Source: Agrocybe praecox
Lineage: Eukaryota > Basidiomycota > Agaricomycetes > Agaricales > Agrocybaceae
Assembly (NCBI GenBank): GCA_964017145.1
Contig: CAXHKQ010000328.1
Span: 1-20,878, forward strand
Reading direction: 5' to 3'
DNA: 20,878 nt
Below are positions 8,566 to 17,560 of the stretch, one piece after another. The translations under genes and the position numbers were made by a program. Numbering within the stretch: the stretch's first letter is position 1; every line of letters starts with the position of its first letter. A model generated the notes under the pieces. The model was not told the DNA's origin and did not search any database. It worked only from the letters and a program-made list of their open reading frames with translations.

Positions 8566-10624
8566 CTCGAACCTGGCACAAGCGGCAGTGATCTACGGAC
8601 GAGAGAAAATTGATGATGGATACAAAGTTTCATTGTTGGTTGCGAAAGGCAATGTGTCCAAGTTCAAGACTTCACAAATTATTACGAGCAAGCAGTGTAC
8701 GATTCCTAAACTGGAGCTTCAGGCTTTAGTAACACTAGCGGAACTGTACGAATCGATAAAACCATGCTTTGAACACAGACAGCTTCGGTTTACTGCTTAT
8801 ACCGACAGTCAAGTTGTTCTAGCCTGGGTAAGGAGTCCAACTCAAACCGGCAAGAAATTTGTCGACAAACGCATATTCAAAATCAAGAGCATCATCGAAC
8901 CAGGTGATCTGCATTATGTAAAATCAGAAGAAAACCCAGCTGATCCTGCATCAAGAGGCCTTCATGCTGACCAATTAGCTTCCTGCTCTCTTTGGTTTGC
9001 TGGTCCGACTTGGCTGCAGGACGATGTTTTGCCACATACACCATTCCACAAAAAAGTTCAAACCTTTGTCGCGAAGATAGAGGTTAGTCCAGAAGAAGAT
9101 ATGCTTTCGAAATTCTCCAGCTGGACACGTATGATGATGGTAACAGCTTTCTGTCTGCGGTGGAAGCATCACAGTGACATTACCTACATCAGAGGTTTTG
9201 AAATCAGTCGTGCGAAAGAGCGAGCAATCAAGTACTATCAGCAGCTGCACTTGAGTGATGTCATCCAAAATCTGCAAGCTGGAAAACCTGCACCCAAACG
9301 TCACTGGCTGTATCGTCTATCTCCATTCTTGGACAAGGATGGTATTATCAGAGTCGGAGGTCGCCTTGGCAATGCATCATTCATCAACGAATCACAGCGA
9401 CATCCAATCGTCATCCCAAAAAGTCATTATCTCAAAATCTTCGTAAACTTCACACATCTAAACAACGATCATGCCATACCTTCTCTCATGTTACGCATTC
9501 TCGTGGAAGAATACTGGATCCCCGGTATCAGAAACGTCATTCAACAGTGCATCAGAACCTGTCCAAAGTGCATCAGATGGAATGCCCAAGTCATTCAGCC
9601 AATGATGGGTCAGCTGCCTCAAGCGAGAGTGACACAGTCATCCACATTCGAAAAGGTTGGCTTAGATCTGAGTGGACCTTTCATCATCAAAGCAAGTCCT
9701 CTACGATTCGATAAGACAATGAAGATTTGGGTAGTCAACTTCGTCTGTCTCTCAACCAAAGCTGTCCATCTAGAAATAGTAAGCAGTCTATCAACTGAAG
9801 CTTTCTTGGCTGCATTCAGTCGTTATTGCAGTAGAAGAGGAACCAGTAGTGAAGTGTGGTCTGACAACGGAACGAACCTGGTTGGAGCAAATCGACATTT
9901 GCGAGAGACTTGGCAGAAAATCATCAAGGATGCTGAAAGAAGCACTGCTATTCAAGAAGTATCATGGAAACACATACCACGTCACAGTCCTACATTCGGG
10001 GGTTTGTGGGAAGCCTGCGTTAAATCTATGAAATATTTCGTCAAGCGGATGATGGGAGCACAAAATCTTACTTACGAGCGAATCCACACCATGCTCTGCA
10101 AAATCGAAGCCTTATTGAACAGCAGGCCGCTATTCAAGAATCCACTGAATCCTGAAGAAGATCCAGCGCTGACTCCCTTTCACTTCATTAATCAGAGAGG
10201 GTATAAACCGAATCCAGTCGACGGATCTGATAAAACTCCACTTACGAAGAAGTATTTGATAATTCATCAAATCCAGCAGGCGTTTTGGGTGAGATTCAGG
10301 GTGGAATATCTCAGGGAGTTGCAGTACAAGGTCAAATGGCAAATTGGCAGGCCCAACTTAGCTGTTGATGATGTAGTTCTGATCAAGGAACCAGATACAA
10401 TCCAAGGTTACTGGAAAATGGGACGTGTAACCAGAACATTTCCGGATAAACAAGGAGTGGTTCGCAAGGTTGAAGTTTCTACACCTTCAAAAGAAAATCG
10501 TCTACATGCAACAAATCAGCTTGTACCCCTCCTTAAACCTGACAATGTTCCTGAAAAGGAAGACCCAGTGCACATTCCTCATCCTCAAAATCCTGTTCCA
10601 ACACGCCGAACGAGCCCACGTAAC
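8456..10624 (+). pseudogene. pol: BEL/Pao RNase H-integrase (pol C-terminal part), open frame
   Basis: This frame-2 reading is uninterrupted from about 8456 and continues into Env. RNase H catalytic acids are visible in FSDAS (8561-8563), PKLELQA, YTDSQVVLAW and NPADPASRG. Integrase has an HHCC zinc domain (HLNNDH, then CPKC). Its DDE core has Asp in GLDLSG (9665-9667), Asp in WSDNGTN (9863-9865) and Glu in GLWEAC (10010-10012), with spacings of 66 and 49 residues. After the core comes RPNLAVDDVVLIKEP...GYWKMGRV, matching the DUF5641 tail typical of BEL integrases. All catalytic residues are kept although the upstream pol is broken. The 67 codons before 8456 in this frame are an out-of-frame reading of the duplicated RT. 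Confidence 0.9.
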
Positions 10625-12152
10625 AAGACGAAGGTTTCACTTGTACATCTTTGCCTCTTGGCTCTGATGGTTTTCGTACCATCTACAAGTTCCCAAATCT
10701 ATGACGAACTACCACCAGGAGTCACGTTAAAACGAGGGGACAATGTCTACAAGAGAGCATTAGATTTCACCTTCACCATCAAAGCGAATCTCAATCTCAC
10801 GAATGACATTGCAACGATTCATCAAACTGTGACGGACTTCAAAGACGAATGCATCAGACTTGGGACATCCAGCGCAAGTGTCAAACACCAATGTGACACT
10901 CTCGAACACGCAATTGAGGGATTAGCCGACCAAACTTCAAAGCGTCTAACATCGGGATATAGCAATCGCACCAGGCGTTGGATTGCAAGCCTATGGAAAG
11001 CTGCACCAGTAGTTGCATCTGCAGCGGGTATGATTTACCAGCAATATCAAATAAACAACTTACAAGATGAGCTAACTGACGCAAAAGGCAAGGTGCAAAA
11101 GGCTGTTTCTGTTCTATTGAATATAACGGAAGTTCAGTATGAAGCAGTTGAATACAAACTCAACGAAGTCATTGATAAACAGAAAGAAATCTCCCTAGAA
11201 GAAGAGATTCTAAATTACGCCGAGAAAGTTGAGGTATTGTTTGAACAAATGGCATTGCGTCACGAAAGCATTGTCAACATCGAGCCACTAGATGAACTCA
11301 TCAAAGCAGCATCACCGATCATACTACAAGCACCAGACGTGATTTTACCGGACATCGGAACCAGCATCTTCAAAGTCCACCCTAGAATCAAATCACGCAG
11401 CGATGATATGACAGTCGTCATATTCGACATCCCGATGGTGTTATCAACTCCGTTCATCAAATGGCATCTTATCAGCATACCACTCGACAATGGCAAGTCG
11501 ATTGTACTTCCCAATGGCAAACGCAGCCAAAGCATCTTGACAGACGTCAACAACATCACCTTTGCAGATTTAACGTCTACGCATCTCATTCATCCAAATA
11601 TTCAGTGACATTCAACTGAAATCTTTAAAGGGTTGTTTACTCGAGCTCGTACAACGTTCCAATATCGTTAGCTGCGAAGAAGAGAAGATGAACGACATCA
11701 GTGGAATCGTGGAACTAGATGATAACGAAATAATCATCTTTGGTAACGGAACGAACGAATCAATGTTCGATTGCCACCAAGAAAAGACAATCCAATTCCA
11801 CCGCGCTGTTATAATTCACAATGGGTCATGCATAAACTACACAACAATGTATGACGATCATCAAAGCAACGAGCGTATCGAGTTTCATTCCACTTCAAGC
11901 GAAGTAAACAAACTCAAGCAAAGTCCAACGGCTGAGCATTGGAGACAAACCCTATTGGAAGAATGGGGAAATTGGAGAAGACCAACAACAAGGGTAGCGA
12001 TAAGCGGAGTCGTTGGTTGTGGAATTTTGGCAATAATCATCATCACTTTTATCGCTTGTTGCCACAAGCCGAGAAGCCAGCCACAAACGCAGTCACTTTG
12101 GTACCCGGGGTACATCGGCCCCCTTCGCCCTACGTCTGCTGCCACTGCATAA
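10625..12152 (+). pseudogene. env: Env-like fusion glycoprotein, one frameshift
   Basis: It follows integrase with no stop. A hydrophobic segment (SLVHLCLLALMVFVPSTSS) looks like a signal peptide and begins the mature-like part at about 10640. An RTRR furin-type site at about 10967-10978 is followed by an Ala/Val/Gly-rich stretch resembling a fusion peptide, then a coiled-coil-prone helix and several N-x-S/T sites. The frame ends at a TGA at 11606-11608. The protein resumes in frame 3 (from about 11600, running through MNDISGIVELDDN) and ends at 12152. Near the C-terminus a transmembrane segment (VVGCGILAIIIITFIACC) precedes a short cytoplasmic tail. This is the order of a class-I-like viral fusion protein. 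Which viral env family it belongs to cannot be settled by eye. Confidence 0.75.
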
Positions 12153-12309
12153 ACCTCGACAACACTCCAATCACATTCCTCAACACTCTATCCGAATCAA
12201 AACATCAAGCTTCTAACCGTTCATATCAACTACACCAAACGAACAACTTATGAAATTGAACAAGGAACTGAATCAGTCATTAGTTCATCATCATCAAAGC
12301 ATAATCGTT

Positions 12310-12780
12310 ATGTCGGACTACAAGTGTTTCGTGTGCAAAGCCATAGGGCACTCTACCCTCGATTGTCCTGTTGTTCAAGAGAGTTACAACCGACCTCTAT
12401 TGCTCGAAAGACGTGGCATTTGTAGCAAATGCGGTAAACATATTGCTGGAGGAAAATGCTACACCTCTAAATATTTGAGATGTCAATTGTGTGAGAACGA
12501 TCACCTCACATTTCTACACCCTCCAGCTAGCAGCCGGCCAGCACGCTGTTCTACAACTTCAACCTCGACACTATCGAGATTTACCCAACCCGAGCAGCAA
12601 GTACGTATGGTATCTCAAAGCACACAAACAATGCCCGCTGAAGACATCAGTACAACATCCGTAAGCGAAGGTTGCCTCATAAATCTGAACTCAACTGAAG
12701 GCGACAACTCCCTCGATGAAGACGACTTCCTTAACAGCATCAGACTTGAACTGAGTGGCAGTAGCAGCAGCAGCTTCTAA
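12310..12780 (+). CDS. Small zinc-knuckle protein downstream of env (Gag nucleocapsid-like)
   Basis: An intact ORF of 156 codons from the Met at 12310; a Met at 12250 in the same frame would add 20 residues. It opens with a CCHC knuckle (CFVCKAIGHSTLDC). After a short helix-like spacer (RPLLLERRG) comes a second Cys-rich unit (CSKCGKHIAGGKC, CQLCENDHLTFLH). The arrangement mirrors the paired nucleocapsid fingers of this element's own Gag (6060-6280), including the RxxxCxxC and H-x-x-LHP endings. The rest is Ser/Thr-rich and acidic, ending in a Ser run. No capsid region precedes it. It lies 98 bases after the env stop and just before the putative polypurine tract. Possible roles are RNA binding or packaging, or it may be a captured host zinc-knuckle gene. 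Function is inferred only. Confidence 0.7.
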   Translation: MSDYKCFVCKAIGHSTLDCPVVQESYNRPLLLERRGICSKCGKHIAGGKCYTSKYLRCQLCENDHLTFLHPPASSRPARCSTTSTSTLSRFTQPEQQVRMVSQSTQTMPAEDISTTSVSEGCLINLNSTEGDNSLDEDDFLNSIRLELSGSSSSSF

Positions 12781-12787
12781 CCTTTTC

Positions 12788-12798
12788 GGGTGGGAGAC
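12788..12798 (+). promoter_or_regulatory. Putative polypurine tract of element 1
   Basis: The string gggtgggagac lies immediately before TGTTTTTACC, eight bases after the last ORF. Its position and purine content fit the primer for plus-strand DNA synthesis just upstream of a 3' LTR. Confidence 0.5.
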
Positions 12799-12976
12799 TG
12801 TTTTTACCTAAAATGCAGTGTATGTTAGTATGTATCACACACACAAAATATATTCATGAGTGACACATGCAAGTACTTTTCTTCTTTCTCTTTTCTTTCT
12901 TATTTGTAATTTCTTTAAATTGAAATAAATTCAGTTCAACTTAGTTCCTCAAATCGAGCGTTTGATTTCTTAAACA
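12799..12976 (+). repeat. Putative 3' LTR of element 1
   Basis: It begins TG after a purine tract and ends CA in ttcttaaaca, 178 bp in all. It contains an AATAAA at 12924-12929. The right boundary is supported by the sequence from 12977, which matches 17398 onward, where no retroelement precedes it. The last ~55 bases resemble the end of the putative LTR of element 2 (aatcga-gcgttt...ttaaaca). The 5' partner is outside the window, so the left boundary and length are unproven; 178 bp is short for BEL/Pao. Confidence 0.55.
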
Positions 12977-13250
12977 AACGCACTAGTGTTTATGAGTTGT
13001 TTAGCCCTTTTTTGAAGAAAACAAAATCCCTTATGTTAACGGTTTGTCCGCCCGCTTTAAGAATGTGTAAACAGTCCTCGAGAATGTTGAGGAACTGGCA
13101 AGATACTAATTATTATGAGACATTCGCCCGGTGGGCTAGTGCGAGCTTATTAACATTAGAAGGCATTCGCCCGGTGGGTGAGTTTCTAATTATAATAATA
13201 CATTCGCCCTAGAAAAAAAATAAAATCGCTATAACCCTGGGGTTTTTACA
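12977..13250. repeat. Lead-in of block A1 (duplicated at 17398-17665)
   Basis: Near-identical to 17398-17665, starting aa(c/t)gcactagtg. It contains three spaced copies of cattcgccc (13121, 13164, 13201). The first two continue into the imperfect hairpin cgcccggtgggc. A short open frame here is not conserved as a protein beyond what the DNA duplication explains. No gene is seen. Confidence 0.85.
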
Positions 13251-13319
13251 CTAAGTTCTACATCTTGATAAAGAATCCAACCTGTCTCAACTTAGCTTCG
13301 CTACCAAAAAACCAAACTC

Positions 13320-14995
13320 CTTCAAAGGCAGAACTATAGAAATGCTTGCTATTCACAACAACTTCTGCAGTTCTCGGATTTCTGGGAACTATTAATCACC
13401 TTCTCTTCGCTCAACATTGTCGGGCCTCGCTTCGGACATGCTTAGCTTCGCTCAGCATTGTCGTGGCTTCGCTTCGCTCCGCTACACAAAAACAACGCCC
13501 CTTCTAGGGCAGAACTAGAAGTGCTATTCACAACTACTTCTGCATTTCTCAGATTTCTCTGAACTATTGATCATGAATTTAAATTCCATATCACGAACCT
13601 AGCACCAACTGCTCGACATGCTTCGCTCCGCTTTACAAAAACAACCCCCCTTCTAGCGCAGAACTAGAAGTGCTACTAACAACTACTTCTGCATTTCTCA
13701 GATTTCTTTGACCTATAGATAATGAATTTAAATTCCATATCACCAACCTAGCACCAAATGTCCAACATGCTTCGCTTCGCTCTGCATTGTCGTGGCTTCG
13801 CTCCGCTACACAAAAACAACCCCCCTTCTAGGGCAGAACTATCTTGGAACTAATGATCATGAATTCAAATTCCATACTAATGATCATGAATTCAAGTTCC
13901 ATATTACCGATCTAGCAGCAAATGTCCGACAGGCTTAGCTTCGCTCAGCATTGTCGTGGCTTCGCTTCGCTCCGCTACACAAAAACAACGCCCCTTCTAG
14001 GGCAGAACTAGAAGTGCTATTCACAACTACTTCTGCATTTCTCAGATTTCTCTGAACTATTGATCATGAATTTAAATTCCATATCACGAACCTAGCACCA
14101 ACTGTTCGACATGCTTCGCTTCGCTCCGCTTTACAAAAACAACCCGCCTTTTAGGGCAGAACTAGAAGGGCTATTCAAAACTACTTCTGCATTTCTCAGA
14201 TTTCTTGGAGCTATTGATCATAATTTTAAATTCCATATCCCCAACCTAGCACCAAATGTCCAACATGCTTCACCCTTCTAGGGCAGAACTAGGAGTGCTA
14301 TTCACAACAACTTCTGCATTTCTTAGATTTCTTGTTGGACATTTACACGCTTCGCTCAGCATTGTAGTGGCTTCGCCAAGCTCCGCTTCACAAACACAAC
14401 TCCCGTATACTAGGGCAGAACTAGAAGGGCTATTCACAACTACTTCTGCATTTCTCAGATTTCTTGGAACTATTGATCATGAATTCAAATTCCATATCAC
14501 CAACCTAGCACCAAATGTCCAACATGCTTCACCCTTCTAGGGCAGAACTAGAAGTGCTATTCACAACTACTTCTGCACTTCTCAGATTTCTTGAACTATT
14601 GATCATGACTTTAAATTCCATATCACCAACCTAGCACCAAATGTCCAAGATGCTTCGCTTCGCTCAGCATTGTCGTGGCTTCGCTTCGTTACACAAAAAA
14701 AAACCCCTTCTAGGGCAGAACTAGAAGGGCTATTCACAACTAATTCTGCATTTCTCAGATCTCTTGGAACTAATGATCATGAATTCAAATTACATATCAC
14801 CGACCTAGCACCAAATGTCCGAAACGCTTCGAGTCACTCAGCATTGTCGTGGCTTCGCTTCGCCCCGCTACACAAAAGCAACCCCCTTCTAGCAATGCTG
14901 TTCACAACTACTTCTGCGTTTCTCAGACTTCTTGGAACTATTGATCATGAATTTAAATTCCATATCACCAACCTAAAACCAAATGTCCAACTTCG
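13320..14995. repeat. Satellite-like tandem array, copy A1 (about 11 units)
   Basis: About eleven units of roughly 130-180 bp begin with the anchor ttctagggcagaactagaa, near 13327, 13509, 13659, 13832, 14001, 14155, 14283, 14414, 14541, 14714 and a truncated one near 14890. Each typical unit has a ttctag/ctagaa hairpin, a run reading cacaactacttctgcattt, the palindrome gaatttaaattc (or the gaattcaaattc variant), a ccaacctagcaccaaatgtcc segment, and a variable number of cttcgct heptamers before acaaaaacaacccc. Short ORFs in it repeat the same peptide (TTTSAFLRFLGT) and are by-products of the repeat. Confidence 0.92.
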
Positions 14996-15201
14996 TGGAC
15001 TGTCGCTTTCACAGGTTGCGCATAAACTCTCAACTCTTTCTGTCAAAGGGAAAATCTTATGAGCTTATAAACATACATTCACATAGTGTTTTCGACAAAA
15101 GAGTACGGCTGCAAAATTCCATATTTTCGCTTAAGAAGGCTCTAACAATGTTATTCAATGTAAGTTCATAGTTCTTAGTATTTTGTTGAATGAAACTTAA
15201 C
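14996..15201. other. Unannotated spacer between array A1 and the hAT-like element
   Basis: AT-rich sequence with no gene or repeat that I can recognise. Together with 16734-16884 it forms the pre-insertion locus of the hAT-like element. Confidence 0.5.
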
Positions 15202-15209
15202 ATTAAGTA
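15202..15209. repeat. Left 8-bp target site duplication (attaagta)
   Basis: Perfect direct copy of 16726-16733, immediately outside the terminal inverted repeats. Confidence 0.9.
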
Positions 15210-15367
15210 CAGGGCCATCAGCCGCGGCCTGTTCAAATTGAGCCGCGGCTCAAGCCGTGTCGCGCTACAGCTCAACCGCGGCGTATTTGTATTTGAGCCG
15301 CGGCACAGCCGTGGCGTATTTGAATTTGAGGCGTGGCGAATTTTGATTCGAGCTGCCGCTTGAGCAG

Positions 15368-15430
15368 CGTATGTATGTATGTTATATGTATGTATGTATG
15401 TATTTATATATGTATGTATTTATGTATGAG
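15368..15430. repeat. TATG microsatellite inside the hAT-like element
   Basis: An interrupted run of tatg units with a few ttta or tata variants. Confidence 0.9.
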
Positions 15431-15659
15431 CATATTCTGGCTGAGAGATAAATGTTTCAATTGCTTTTAACAAGTGTCTGTTGATTGGTATGCAATATTT
15501 TAGAAGAACTTAATCCAGAGAAGTTTTCTTAACTGATGATTGCCCTTATTGATGTACGGGTACTTTGGGATGGATGCAAGATTTCAAATTAGGCTATAGG
15601 GACCGTAATAAACCTCGTAAAATTGACCTCATCGCGGCAGCCAAGATCTAGTAAACATA

Positions 15660-16520
15660 TCTTCACCATGATCTGCCATGACCGGGTCAAAAACACCGAA
15701 TCGGTCCGCTGCCAGGGCAGGATCAAAAACACCCGATCAAGGCAAGAGCTCAGTTACAGGGACTGCCATGGGCCTGCACCACTTAGCTTCACCGTCGCCC
15801 TGATCCGCTGCTATGTCGGAGTCAGAAACCCCCGATCGGTACAAGAACTTAGCTACCGGAGCTACGATGTGCCTGGTCAACATAACCTCGCAGTGACCCT
15901 GGTCAGCTGCCATGGCCGGGTTGAAAACACCCGATCGGGGCAAAAACTTAGCTACAGTCTCTGTGATGGGTCTGGTCAACTTAATTTCAGCGTCACTCTG
16001 GTCCGCTGCGTGGCGGAGTCAAAAATACCGGATAGGGGCAACAATTTAGCTACAGGACAGGGACTATCTTTATATTTATTTTCACAGGTCTGGTCAACTT
16101 AATTTCACCGTCACTTTGGTCAGCTGCCGTGGCCGAGTATCTCTGATTCGCTCCAGTGGCGGGGTCAAAACACCCGATCAGGGATGACGGGGGCCTGGTA
16201 AGCTTAATGCCAACGTCGTTCTGGCCCGGTGTCGTGGTAGGGTCAAAAACACCATAACGGAGCAAAAACTTAGCTACAGGTCTGTTATGGGCCTGGTCAG
16301 CTTAATTTCACCATAACCCTAGTCCCTTGTCACCCAAACGTCACAAAAATGTTTATACAGGGACGGCCATGAGGTTGGTCAACTTAGCTTCATTGTAGAT
16401 CTTGTCTCCTGCCAGGTCGGGGTGAAAAACATACGATCGGTGCAAAAATTTTATCAGGTCCTGCCATGTGCCTGGTCAAATGTACCTCGCCGTGGAGTTG
16501 GCCCGCTGTAATGGCGGGAT
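15660..16520. repeat. Degenerate ~100-bp tandem repeat inside the hAT-like element
   Basis: About eight diverged units are recognisable by the phrase cctggtcaacttaatttcac, near 15773, 15880, 15973, 16089, 16194, 16290, 16374 and 16472. Each is followed by ctggtccgctgcc-tggc, then gggtcaaaaacacccgatc and ggcaaaaacttagctacag. Units differ by many substitutions, so the array is older than the A blocks or has not been homogenised. The ORF across it reflects the repeat and is not a gene. Confidence 0.8.
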
Positions 16521-16725
16521 AAGACCACTCAGTCAGGGCAAAGTTTTCTTATTGACCTATAGGGCCTGCCATGGCGAGGTCTCATGCCTAGGATCTATTT
16601 TTAGTCCTAGAACCTATCTAAAACAAAGCTCTAGAGCCATTATTTCATGGCTGAAGTACAAAAATAATTTTACAAACAAACCATAAAAAACCGTTTTAGC
16701 CGGCCAGCCGCGGCTGATGGCCCTG

Positions 16726-16733
16726 ATTAAGTA
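16726..16733. repeat. Right 8-bp target site duplication (attaagta)
   Basis: Perfect copy of 15202-15209. Confidence 0.9.
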
Positions 16734-16884
16734 TTTAAACCACAATTCCCAAGAAAGGATATTTTTTTTAAGGTAAATCAAATATTCTCCTTCAGTTCTC
16801 AACTTTTAAATGAAGTGGCAGCCAATCTTGACAATTTATAAATCATATCTATTATTTTTATTTCTCTCTGCTAATGATAAAAAA

Positions 16885-17560
16885 CTCGCCCACCGGGCGA
16901 ATGTCGCTTCGCGGTAAAGTCGTCTTATGTTCGACTGACGTGTGCTTTATGAAAACAAAAGGGCCGAAATAGCGAAAAAACAGGAATCAAATTCATTAAA
17001 AACGTGAAATTGACGAATATTTGCTTTTTTATTATGCATTTTAATCAAATATGATGACTAATTACGTCCAAACTCTATTACAGTCAAAACAAAAAATCCG
17101 ATCATCAAAAAAACTTAAGAAAACTTGATTTTTAAGGATTAGGTTAGGGTTCTCTTTTAACTCTTATAACAGGAGCTACGGAGCACAAGTAGTCATGAAA
17201 TGTTGTCATCGTATTCCAAATTTTCAAAGAATAAAATATTTTTTACAAATTTTCCCTGTATTTTCATCTAAACTCTATTACAGTCAAAACAATTACAGTT
17301 TCTAGGTCAGGGTTTGTTATCTTTTAGGTCTTATAACGGGAGCTTCTGAACACAAGTAGTCATGAAATCTTGTCATCTTATTCAGTATTTTCCAAAGAAT
17401 GCACTAGTGTTTATGAGTTGTTTAGCCCTTTTTTGAAGAAAACAAAATCCCTTATGTTAACGGTTTGTCCGCCCGCTTTAAGAATGTGTAAACAGTCCTC
17501 GAAAATGTTGAGGAACTGGCAAGATACTAATTATTATGAGACATTCGCCCGGTGGGCGAG
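16885..17560. repeat. Inverted-repeat pair enclosing 676 bp (possible foldback element)
   Basis: Bases 16885-16905 are the exact reverse complement of 17540-17560; the core is cattcgcccggtgggcg on the right side. Both sides sit beside a ctaat-ataa type flank in inverted orientation, so the symmetry extends imperfectly outward. The core itself folds as cgccc-ggt-gggcg. No clear target duplication was found and no ORF lies inside. It may be a miniature inverted-repeat element or part of the block C/A unit. Confidence 0.6.
17068..17397. repeat. Two-copy direct repeat, 200-bp spacing, before A2
   Basis: Copies start at 17068 and 17268 with the shared phrase aactctattacagtcaaaac. Both continue through a ttataac-ggagct segment and acacaagtagtcatgaaat to a ttttc-aaagaat ending. 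The first copy holds an extra stretch. No gene is seen. Confidence 0.75.

Larger units (their letters stand above)
5100..12976 (+). mobile_element. BEL/Pao LTR retrotransposon with env-like region (element 1), degenerate
   Basis: The plus-strand order is gag, zinc knuckles, aspartic protease, reverse transcriptase, RNase H, HHCC-DDE integrase, DUF5641-like tail, Env-like protein, an extra zinc-knuckle ORF and a putative 3' LTR. Protease N-terminal to RT and RNase H before integrase, with YVDDLL at the RT active site and the LxWxSN-type RT tail, are typical of BEL/Pao. No 5' LTR, primer site or convincing Gag N-terminus is visible, because the minus-strand non-LTR element occupies the left side. 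The copy is dead: it has several frameshifts, one in-frame stop and a 427-bp internal duplication. The right end is supported independently, because sequence resuming at 12977 matches 17398 onward. Confidence 0.88.
15210..16725. mobile_element. Non-autonomous hAT-like DNA transposon (1516 bp)
   Basis: The left end reads cagggccatcagccgcggc and the right end is its exact reverse complement over 19 bp. Both are flanked by a perfect 8-bp duplication, attaagta. An 8-bp duplication with ends beginning CAGGG is the signature of the hAT superfamily. The first ~90 bp hold several further gccgcggc-like motifs, fitting subterminal transposase-binding repeats. There is no transposase: the only longer open frame (15623-16102) runs through internal repeats. 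The element would therefore depend on a transposase supplied elsewhere. The perfect TSD and TIRs suggest fairly recent insertion. Confidence 0.88.

Noticed and set aside
13320..14995. CRISPR array
   Set aside because: Units are 130-180 bp, variable in length, and lack short identical repeats with unique spacers; the setting is eukaryotic transposon DNA.
14256..15062. ORFs of 94-130 aa in the array (and 18499-19146 in A2) that repeat TTTSAFLRFLGT peptides
   Set aside because: They are readings through tandem DNA units, start and stop within the repeat, and change frame between units; no independent sign of coding.
15623..16102. 159-aa ORF inside the hAT-like element
   Set aside because: It runs across the degenerate ~100-bp repeats and shows repeated peptide phrases; no transposase motif such as the hAT dimerisation domain is visible.
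17134..17148. TTAGG-like run (attaggttaggg) as insect telomeric repeat
   Set aside because: Only two partial units; far too short to support a telomeric tract.
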